Assembly (NCBI GenBank): GCA_945835085.1
Contig: CAMAIG010000009.1
Span: 1-16,035 of the forward strand
DNA: 16,035 bases
Direction of reading: 5' to 3'
Source of the DNA: an uncultured Ruminococcus sp.
GTDB taxonomy: Bacteria > Bacillota > Clostridia > Oscillospirales > Ruminococcaceae
Shown here one piece after another: positions 6,647-12,260 of the stretch. Position 1 is the first letter of the stretch, and every line of letters starts with the position of its first letter. The notes under the pieces are model-generated. The model made no database searches. It was not told where the DNA came from and saw only the letters and a list, made by a program, of their open reading frames with translations. The position numbers were made by a program, and so were the translations under genes.

Positions 6647-8056
6647 TTACAGCGTAAGATTATCTTCCCTATTTTCCCTCCTTATCCTTTCAAGCTCCTT
6701 CACAGCCTCCTCCTCGGTGCAGTCAAGCACAGCCATCACCGCAGATAATCTGCTTCTTAGCCCCGCCTCAACAAGTCTGATATTTCTGTCGATTATCTCC
6801 GACCTGTCAATGGTCTGCTTGTCGGAAAAGGATATCCTGACCACAATATCCTCGTCCCTCAGAGCGCCCGTCATAATGCCGCAGCGAATAACAGCCCTCA
6901 CGGTCTTTTCAATAAGCTCCGCAGCAAGGCATCTGTTCTGCTGCATGGTGATATCGGTGCGGGTTTCCATGCTTTTAATTTCGGCAGCAGTTCTTACCCC
7001 CGAGCTTCCCGAGAAGGAAAGGGTTCCCGCCGAAAGACCTGTCTGGAAGCAAAGGATATTGAGAAGGGCATTTATCGCCTCTGTATGCTGGGTAACTCTC
7101 AGCTCGGCAGTGTTGTCAATGATCTTCAGATCCTTTTCCTCGTCGCATTTAAGAGCCTGATAAACCTCGTCGTCGGCATCAAAATATCTGCTTACATTGC
7201 CGCTCTCGGGATCCACCACAGTGCGAATACAGGAGCTTGGAACGATAATCCTCTTTCTGCCCAGGATAAATTCTCTCGAAAAGCTGTCGAAAGCAATGTC
7301 GATAGCCTTCAGAGTATCGGTGCAGTTTGCAAAGCAGCCAAGCCCCAGAAGTGACCCTTCCGCCAGATTATTGGCAGCCGCAGGCTTAAAATAGCCGAAC
7401 ATCGGCTCAGCAGCACTTTTGTATTCGGAATGCTCCTCCAGCCCGTCAAACAGCGTGTCAACGCTGACTCTTTCCCCCGAAAAGCCGTTATTCGATCTGA
7501 AAAGCACCCTGTCAGCGGTAACGAAGCCCTTTTCCATGCTGTGCTTTTCCAGCAGAGTGTAATTGACCCCGTTTTTTCTCCAGACGCTTCTGAAAACGCC
7601 CTCGTTGATGCCCCCCGCACCGCTGCCCGTGGGGATAAAGCAGTCGGCGTCCACATAGTCGATGCAGGTCTTGCCGCCGCTGACAAAAACCTTCAGCGCA
7701 CCGCCGCCGAGAGCATAAGCCTTGCTGAAAAATCCCGGCATACTCTCCCAGAAATTATTCTCCCGCAGCACCTCGTTAACATAATCCTGCTGCTCCTTTG
7801 AAGCGCAGTAAATATCCGCCTGACTGCTGAAGGTAAGCGCCGCCATGCAGTCGCAGAGCACCTTAGCGCAGGAAAGCATATTCAGCCGTCTTTCGCCCTT
7901 AGCGTAAAGACCTGCCTTCTTGACATAAGCCCAGGGCGGATCGCCCCGATAGATGTCATTGCATAGTGCAATTACATTGGTATAATAATTCTCGCAGTCG
8001 GGCACCGCCGTATCGGGAAATGCCCTCATAACATCGGAAATAATACTTGTACTCAA
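6647..8056 (-). CDS. Portal protein
   Basis: 469 residues from the preferred start. The portal is the dodecameric ring through which DNA is packaged and ejected. The SPP1 gp6-like pattern is seen: early 'NDIYRGDPPW', the RRLNMLSCAKVLCDCMAALTF helix, a wing region with 'DADCFIPTGS', and a long C-terminal helical part with 'SFSGSSGVRTAAEI' and 'TRTDITMQQNRCLAAELIEKTVRAVI'. The frame is open to a TTG at 8089 that overlaps the terminase. A TTG at 8056 is preceded by AAGGGAGG at 7 bases and is a better start, which removes the overlap. No MuF-type minor head gene follows; the next gene is the scaffold. The sequence is intact. Confidence 0.92.
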   Translation of the reverse strand: MSTSIISDVMRAFPDTAVPDCENYYTNVIALCNDIYRGDPPWAYVKKAGLYAKGERRLNMLSCAKVLCDCMAALTFSSQADIYCASKEQQDYVNEVLRENNFWESMPGFFSKAYALGGGALKVFVSGGKTCIDYVDADCFIPTGSGAGGINEGVFRSVWRKNGVNYTLLEKHSMEKGFVTADRVLFRSNNGFSGERVSVDTLFDGLEEHSEYKSAAEPMFGYFKPAAANNLAEGSLLGLGCFANCTDTLKAIDIAFDSFSREFILGRKRIIVPSSCIRTVVDPESGNVSRYFDADDEVYQALKCDEEKDLKIIDNTAELRVTQHTEAINALLNILCFQTGLSAGTLSFSGSSGVRTAAEIKSMETRTDITMQQNRCLAAELIEKTVRAVIRCGIMTGALRDEDIVVRISFSDKQTIDRSEIIDRNIRLVEAGLRSRLSAVMAVLDCTEEEAVKELERIRRENREDNLTL

Positions 8057-8069
8057 ATATCTGCCTCCC

Positions 8070-9311
8070 TTATAAATTTGCCGCTTCAATGATAGCCTTC
8101 ATTCTGCTTTCCGTTGAATACTCCTGAGCGTCCAGGCTGTCGATATTCACAGAGCCGTCATCAAGGCGTCTGTCGGCTGAATTTTTCTCCCAGACCGCCT
8201 CGCCGAATGCCTGAATGGTGTGGGAGCATTTTCTCAGAATGAAGTATTGTCCCCTGCTCATCATAGAGCAGTAAAACCTTATCCGCTGGTTGATGTCACC
8301 CTTTTTCGCATTATGTATCTCAACTGCAAGTCCTGCACGTCTTGCGGCATTTTCCAGCCCACGGATAAGGACCTGTTCCGCACTGTCGCAGTAGATATCA
8401 AATAATCTGTGATACTTCTCCTTTGCACAGCGCACAAATTTAACGAAATCCTTTTCCAGCTCCTCGGGGGAAAAAATACCCTTCCGATAATACTCGTCAA
8501 GAGTAATGACCTTTTTGTAGCCTGCCGTGTAGCCTGTAAGATTAAAAGCCGTAGCCGAGCCGTTCCCGCCGAAATCCACGCCGATATCCGCCATAAGGAT
8601 CTCATCGGGGTCCATGTCATCAATGATAAATTTCTCCATATCCTCCGTAAAAGCCGTGTAAACGGAGCCTTCGGCGCATTTCCATTTTCCCAGGATAAAT
8701 CTGTCGTAATAGACCGAGCCTGCATATTCTCTCTTCAACGACTCAACGAATTTTTCCGGAAGGAAGGTGTTGTCGTCGATAGTGAAGGTCGAAACTCTGA
8801 TATCCCCATTCTCCTCCTGCCTGTCAAGGAATTTCTTGAACCAGTGGAAGGGGGAAGCAGGATTGCAGCTCCCGTCAAAATATGAAGTATCTCTGTCAAG
8901 CCTTGACATTATCATTCTGAAAACGTCCTCGCTCCAGGTGGTTATCTCGTCGCCGTAGCAGTAGGAGATGCTTGAGCCTTGGAGCTTGTCGGCAGCGTCG
9001 CTTCTTGCAGCCCCGATAACGAAGCATTCCTTTCCGAAAAGTCTGACTCTTCCGCCGTTTTTTATCCTGCCCACAAGCCTTTCCGAGTACATTTTTCTCA
9101 TCGGTGCCAGCAGATTTCTTTCCACCGTACCCTCGGTGCAGCCTGCAATAACGATAATGCCCCTGTCGTCTGCACGCATTATTCTGTAAGGGATCCTGTA
9201 ATAGTCCATGTGAGTTTTCCCGGACCTTACAGCCCCAACGGAAATGTTCCATCTTTTCGGGTCCTTAACCGACAGCAGCCAGACCTGCCGCTGCTTATCC
9301 GTCAGTATCAA
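8070..9311 (-). CDS. Terminase large subunit
   Basis: 413 residues from the preferred TTG at 9311, which has AAGGAGG six bases upstream; the frame continues to a TTG at 9329 without a good site. This is the packaging motor: an ATPase plus RNase H-like nuclease. The Walker A-like loop VGAVRSGKT lies near residues 25-33, a Walker B-type ISYCYGDE follows at about residue 120, and nuclease-domain acids are seen in DIGVDFGGNGSA, FDIYCDSAEQ and NIDSLDAQEY. All key acids appear present, so it should be active. It overlaps the small terminase gene by 17 bases and precedes the portal. Confidence 0.93.
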   Translation of the reverse strand: MILTDKQRQVWLLSVKDPKRWNISVGAVRSGKTHMDYYRIPYRIMRADDRGIIVIAGCTEGTVERNLLAPMRKMYSERLVGRIKNGGRVRLFGKECFVIGAARSDAADKLQGSSISYCYGDEITTWSEDVFRMIMSRLDRDTSYFDGSCNPASPFHWFKKFLDRQEENGDIRVSTFTIDDNTFLPEKFVESLKREYAGSVYYDRFILGKWKCAEGSVYTAFTEDMEKFIIDDMDPDEILMADIGVDFGGNGSATAFNLTGYTAGYKKVITLDEYYRKGIFSPEELEKDFVKFVRCAKEKYHRLFDIYCDSAEQVLIRGLENAARRAGLAVEIHNAKKGDINQRIRFYCSMMSRGQYFILRKCSHTIQAFGEAVWEKNSADRRLDDGSVNIDSLDAQEYSTESRMKAIIEAANL

Positions 9312-9636
9312 CTTCCCCCTCCTTTTCAAAAAGCTCCTGAAGCCTTCCGATTATCTCCTCGTCCTCTTCGCCGCCGTTAACAGCACCGCAGCTTTTGCCG
9401 AGAAGCTCCAGCGCTCTGAGCTTGTCATGGAGCTTGACCTCTATCCCCTTAGTTCCTGCCTTAATGGCACACACAGCCCTCTTGTCCTTTCGGCTGAGAA
9501 GCGCCGTATCTGTGACCGTCAGCACCTGTCCTCCCTCGGGAATAGTTTCAAGGGAAACAAATCTTGTAAAATCGGAAAAGGCAATGGCATTAAGCTCATT
9601 GAGAACAGCCTTCTTCAGATCACGCTTATTTTTCAC
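9295..9636 (-). CDS. Terminase small subunit lacking the N-terminal HTH domain
   Basis: 113 residues. Clostridial TerS proteins usually start with a 60-70 residue HTH region (often 'LTxKQxxFxxxYLxDxNATxAAIRAGYS') before the oligomerisation and terminase-binding part. Here the protein begins MKNKRDLKKAVLNELNAIAF, directly at the second part, and continues with DTALLSRKDKRAVCAIK and GIEVKLHDKLRALELLGK, the conserved C-terminal signature. An in-frame TGA at 9648-9646 stops any upstream extension in this frame. GTG start at 9636; GGGAGG lies a rather long 13 bases upstream. Loss of the DNA-recognition part suggests non-specific packaging. The family call is strong. Confidence 0.85.
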   Translation of the reverse strand: MKNKRDLKKAVLNELNAIAFSDFTRFVSLETIPEGGQVLTVTDTALLSRKDKRAVCAIKAGTKGIEVKLHDKLRALELLGKSCGAVNGGEEDEEIIGRLQELFEKEGEVDTDG

Positions 9637-9661
9637 AGTGCAAAATCAACCTCCCAAAAAA

Positions 9662-9862
9662 TCAGTCATAGCAGTCCTCAGTGCTTTCCATGATGAATCT
9701 TCTAAGCTCGCTGCCGTATTCACGCAGGAAATCATAAAGAACGCCCTCGCTCACATTTGAAGAAATGCTGTCGGCAAAGCATTCAAGGCACATACCAAAT
9801 CGCTCGTATTCTCTGCTGAGGATCTGTTCGCCGCATACGGGGCAGCAGGTAAGCTTGTCCAT
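9662..9862 (-). CDS. Small zinc-ribbon protein, first gene of the particle operon
   Basis: 66 residues from ATG 9862 (AAAGGAG eight bases upstream; a GTG at 9871 in the same frame is less well placed). Two Cys pairs, CPVC near the N-terminus and CLEC about 18 residues later, form a probable structural zinc site. The rest is a helical, acidic tail (VLYDFLREYGSELRRFIMES). It is the first gene after the promoter and lies 25 bases before the small terminase gene. Function unknown. Possible roles are a regulator, a DNA-binding partner of the truncated TerS, or a small nuclease-associated factor; none is proven by the sequence. Confidence 0.65.
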   Translation of the reverse strand: MDKLTCCPVCGEQILSREYERFGMCLECFADSISSNVSEGVLYDFLREYGSELRRFIMESTEDCYD

Positions 9863-9905
9863 GATAATCACTCCTTTCTTGTCGTATCACCGACCCTGTA
9901 AGCAT

Positions 9906-9934
9906 ATAATAGCACAAATGTTCTCATTTGTCAA
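9906..9934 (-). promoter_or_regulatory. Sigma-A-type promoter of the phage-derived operon
   Basis: On the minus strand: TTGACA (9934-9929), a 17-base spacer, then TATTAT (9911-9906) preceded by TGC, an extended -10. This is close to consensus. Transcription would start near 9899, leaving a leader of about 37 bases before the zinc-ribbon ATG at 9862. Confidence 0.85.
9914..9931. promoter_or_regulatory. Palindromic operator candidate inside the promoter spacer
   Basis: ACAAATG-TTCT-CATTTGT, perfect 7-base arms with a 4-base centre. It fills the spacer and overlaps the -35 box of the particle operon promoter, the usual place for a repressor to block RNA polymerase. The binding protein is not identified in the window. 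Confidence 0.6.
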
Positions 9935-9968
9935 TAGCACTATGCAAAATTTTTCTCAAATCAGCAAA

Positions 9969-9985
9969 GTTCATATGACTTGAAC
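9969..9985. promoter_or_regulatory. Upstream palindrome, possible regulator site
   Basis: GTTCA-N7-TGAAC, perfect 5-base arms, about 35 bases upstream of the -35 box of the particle operon promoter. The position suits an activator or accessory repressor site, but short palindromes also occur by chance in A+T-rich DNA. Confidence 0.3.
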
Positions 9986-9996
9986 AATAACCATAA

Positions 9997-10025
9997 CACT
10001 AATTTGTGCATAATGCAAATTAGTG
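9997..10025. promoter_or_regulatory. 29-base palindrome upstream of the particle operon
   Basis: Perfect 10-base arms CACTAATTTG / CAAATTAGTG around a 9-base centre (TGCATAATG). It lies between the pnuC stop and the particle promoter. No T-run follows on either strand, so it is not a standard intrinsic terminator. The surrounding 140 bases repeat the words TGCAAAT, TTTGTGC and GCACAAA several times, suggesting a multi-site operator. Confidence 0.5.
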
Positions 10026-10048
10026 CACAAAACAAAGCGCTGTGCAAA

Positions 10049-10756
10049 TCAAACTTCCTCAGCTCCCTGACGTTTTTTCATTTGTGCCCAGCTGTAAAAG
10101 CCATAAATATCGTTAACGAGGAAAACGATAAAGCAAATAACCATGGAAAAATATTCCCTGCTGCCCGCCGAAGCAATGCTCCACAGAGCGATAAGCACAG
10201 CGTCATTTGCCGCATATGCAGCCGCAAAATATTCGCATCTGCGCATGGTAAGATAGGAAGCCACGAAGCTTGTAAATATCGAAAGGGTGCTGAGTATCAG
10301 CTGAGCCGTGCCGAAGAAATTCAGGATAAAATAAAAAATCACCGTGACCGCAGCGCTCAGAAACCCGAGAAAAACAAATTCTCTTCCTCTGAGCCTGTTC
10401 ACCTTGACCTCGTTCCTGCCCTGTTCCGAAGGATTTTTAAGCCAGGTCACAACCGACATTGCCGCAATAGGAGCAGTCATTCCGAGATAGGTCACCATCT
10501 CCCCGTAATAAGCGGAGGAATAGGAAATAATGCCGTAAAGAATGCTGAAAACCACCGTAAGCACCTGCCCGATAACATTCCCATTGGCATTGAGAATAAG
10601 CAGGGACGCCCCGATGATTGACGCTGTCAGCACAAGAAAGCTGCCGCCGCCGAAGGCAAAAAAAGATGCAATTATCACCGTCACCGAAGCAAGCCAAAGC
10701 CCCGCTTCAAAAGCGGAAAAATAAGCCGATGTCTTTTTCAATCCATCACGCTCCAT
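10049..10756 (-). CDS. pnuC: PnuC-family nicotinamide riboside transporter
   Basis: About 235 residues from the ATG at 10756. An integral membrane protein with roughly six or seven hydrophobic segments. Blocks such as GNVIGQVLTVVFSILYGIIS, YYGEMVTYLGMTAPIA, NRLRGREFVFLGF, YAANDAVLIALW and CFIVFLVNDIYGFYSW match Clostridial PnuC proteins, which import nicotinamide riboside for NAD synthesis by facilitated diffusion, with phosphorylation inside the cell. The frame remains open to an ATG at 10888, but the extra 44 residues are encoded by a hairpin repeat element and look incidental. A TTG at 10741 has GGAG nine bases upstream and is another possible start. It lies between dnaJ and the particle operon on the same strand. 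No obvious strong terminator separates them. Confidence 0.85.
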   Translation of the reverse strand: MERDGLKKTSAYFSAFEAGLWLASVTVIIASFFAFGGGSFLVLTASIIGASLLILNANGNVIGQVLTVVFSILYGIISYSSAYYGEMVTYLGMTAPIAAMSVVTWLKNPSEQGRNEVKVNRLRGREFVFLGFLSAAVTVIFYFILNFFGTAQLILSTLSIFTSFVASYLTMRRCEYFAAAYAANDAVLIALWSIASAGSREYFSMVICFIVFLVNDIYGFYSWAQMKKRQGAEEV

Positions 10757-10771
10757 ATCATAATATTCAAA

Positions 10772-10796
10772 CCGCCTCGTTTTGTCCACAAGGCGG
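10772..10796. repeat. Hairpin repeat, copy 1 (in the N-terminal extension of pnuC)
   Basis: CCGCCTCG, a 9-base loop (TTTTGTCCA) and CAAGGCGG. It matches copy 2 at 10938-10962 in 24 of 25 positions. Immediately next to it, TCAGCG-TGT-CGCTGA (10797-10811) forms a second perfect hairpin, so this block is strongly structured just upstream of the probable pnuC start. Confidence 0.75.
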
Positions 10797-10937
10797 TCAG
10801 CGTGTCGCTGAAGCCAACTCGTTAGATAAACAGCAGGGATTTCTATGTTCTGTGGCTCGGTAACCTTAGTATTGAAGCCGTTTCTCATAGAATTAATGTT
10901 TGCTCTTTATTCAAAGTGGTCTTTTTCGACAGACTGA

Positions 10938-10962
10938 CCGCCTCGTTTTGTCCACGAGGCGG
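10938..10962. repeat. Hairpin repeat, copy 2 (dnaJ-pnuC intergenic)
   Basis: CCGCCTCG-TTTTGTCCA-CGAGGCGG, a perfect 8-bp stem. Same unit as copy 1. It looks like a dispersed REP-type element rather than a terminator, because neither strand has a T-run directly after the stem. Confidence 0.75.
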
Positions 10963-11000
10963 CAGATTATTTATTCAGCAGAAAACAAATCCTGCTTTGA

Positions 11001-12161
11001 TCAGATATCGCTTTTAAGTATATCCTTGACCTTCTCAAAAAAGCTCTTGCGCTTATTGTAATTGCCTTCGCCCAGGCTTTCCTCGAATTTTTTCAGCAGT
11101 TCCTTCTGAGTCTTGTTAAGATTCTTGGGCACCTCAACATATACCTTGACATACTGATCTCCCCTGTCGGAGCGGTTGAGCTTCTTAACGCCCTTGCCTT
11201 TAAGGCGGAAAACCGTACCCGACTGAGTGCCCTCGGCAATGTTATACTTCACCTTGCCGTCAATGCATGGAACTGTGATCTCGTCACCGAGAACAGCCTG
11301 CATATAAGTGATAGGTATCTCCGTAGTAATATCATAGCCTTCACGCTCAAAAATAGGATCGGGACGCACGGAAATAGTGATATGGAGATCTCCCGAAGGA
11401 CCGCCGTTAATGCCGTTGTGACCCTGACCTCTTACCTGAATGGTCTGACCGTCATCAATACCCGCAGGGATATTTACATTGATAGTCTTGGGAGTGGAAA
11501 CTCTGCCCGCACCGTGGCACTTGGGACATGGATTTGAAATGACCTTGCCCTTACCGCCGCACTTATTACAAGGACGCTGGGAGGATATCATGCCGAAAGG
11601 CGTTCTCTGAGCGACCTTCACCTGACCTGAGCCGCCGCATTCCGAGCAGGTTTCGGCAGAAGAGCCTGCCGCCGCACCCGTACCCGAGCAGTCGGGACAC
11701 CTTTCCATTCTGCTTATCCTAATATCGAGCTTTTTGCCGTTGCACGCGTCCATAAAGTCGATAGTAGCGCTTGTCTGGATATCCTGACCTCTTCTCGGTG
11801 CATTGGGATTGTTTCTTGAGCCTCCGCCGAAGGAAGAGCCACCGAAGAAGGAGCTGAAAATATCACCGATATCGCCCATATCCCCGAAACCGGAAAATCC
11901 GCCAAAGCCGCCTGCTCCTCCGCCGTAGGAGGGATCCACGCCTGCGTGTCCGAACTGGTCATAGCGTGATTTCTTTTCGGGGTCGGAAAGGCATTCGTAA
12001 GCCTCGTTGACCTCCTTCATTTTCTCCTCGCATTCCTTGTCATCGGGATGAAGGTCGGGGTGATATTTTTTAACGCTTGCACGGTAAGCCTTTTTTATCT
12101 CATCGTCCGAAGCACCCTTCTGAATGCCCAGGACCTCATAATAATCTCTCTTATCAGCCAT
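11001..12161 (-). CDS. dnaJ: Chaperone DnaJ (Hsp40)
   Basis: 386 residues, full length. It delivers unfolded clients to DnaK and stimulates its ATPase. The J-domain (about 1-70) has KKYHPDLHPDD with the essential HPD triad. A Gly/Phe-rich linker follows (about 78-115). The zinc-binding region has four CxxCxGxG repeats: CPDCSGTG, CSECGGSG, CNKCGGKG and CPKCHGAG. The C-terminal client-binding domains contain GQGHNGINGGPSGDLHI and VEVPKNLNK. ATG at 12161 with AGGAG nine bases upstream. It is the last gene of the operon, 99 bases after dnaK with two hairpins between, which may lower its expression or mark RNA processing. Confidence 0.98.
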   Translation of the reverse strand: MADKRDYYEVLGIQKGASDDEIKKAYRASVKKYHPDLHPDDKECEEKMKEVNEAYECLSDPEKKSRYDQFGHAGVDPSYGGGAGGFGGFSGFGDMGDIGDIFSSFFGGSSFGGGSRNNPNAPRRGQDIQTSATIDFMDACNGKKLDIRISRMERCPDCSGTGAAAGSSAETCSECGGSGQVKVAQRTPFGMISSQRPCNKCGGKGKVISNPCPKCHGAGRVSTPKTINVNIPAGIDDGQTIQVRGQGHNGINGGPSGDLHITISVRPDPIFEREGYDITTEIPITYMQAVLGDEITVPCIDGKVKYNIAEGTQSGTVFRLKGKGVKKLNRSDRGDQYVKVYVEVPKNLNKTQKELLKKFEESLGEGNYNKRKSFFEKVKDILKSDI

Positions 12162-12180
12162 AAGCCATCTCTCCTGATCC

Positions 12181-12195
12181 GTCCGCAGTGCGGAC
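12181..12195 (-). other. RNA hairpin just upstream of dnaJ
   Basis: GTCCG-CAGTG-CGGAC (the CAGTG centre pairs partly). It lies in the dnaK-dnaJ leader a few bases before the dnaJ ribosome site. It could mark mRNA processing or modulate dnaJ translation; no U-run follows, so it is not a complete terminator. Confidence 0.45.
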
Positions 12196-12213
12196 CCTTA
12201 TATAACCGACAAC

Positions 12214-12235
12214 AGGGCAGAAATTATTCTGCCCT
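12214..12235 (-). other. Stem-loop between dnaK and dnaJ
   Basis: AGGGCAGAA-ATTA-TTCTGCCCT, a perfect 9-bp stem 26 bases after the dnaK stop. There is no U-run after it on the transcribed strand, so partial termination or RNase processing that stabilises dnaK mRNA is more likely than full termination. Confidence 0.55.
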
Positions 12236-12260
12236 CTTATGCCGTAATTTATTTAAAATA

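Noticed and set aside
9997..10025. The 29-base palindrome as terminator of pnuC
   Set aside because: The stem is A+T rich and is not followed by a T-run; its sequence words recur in the particle promoter region, favouring an operator role.
10757..10888. First 44 codons of the long pnuC frame as true protein
   Set aside because: Encoded by a hairpin repeat, with only a weak ribosome site at the ATG at 10888; PnuC homology begins after about residue 50. Not excluded, only less likely.
10938..10962. Repeat copy 2 as the intrinsic terminator of the dnaK operon
   Set aside because: A stable stem but no T-run on either strand immediately after it, and the same unit occurs inside the pnuC reading frame.
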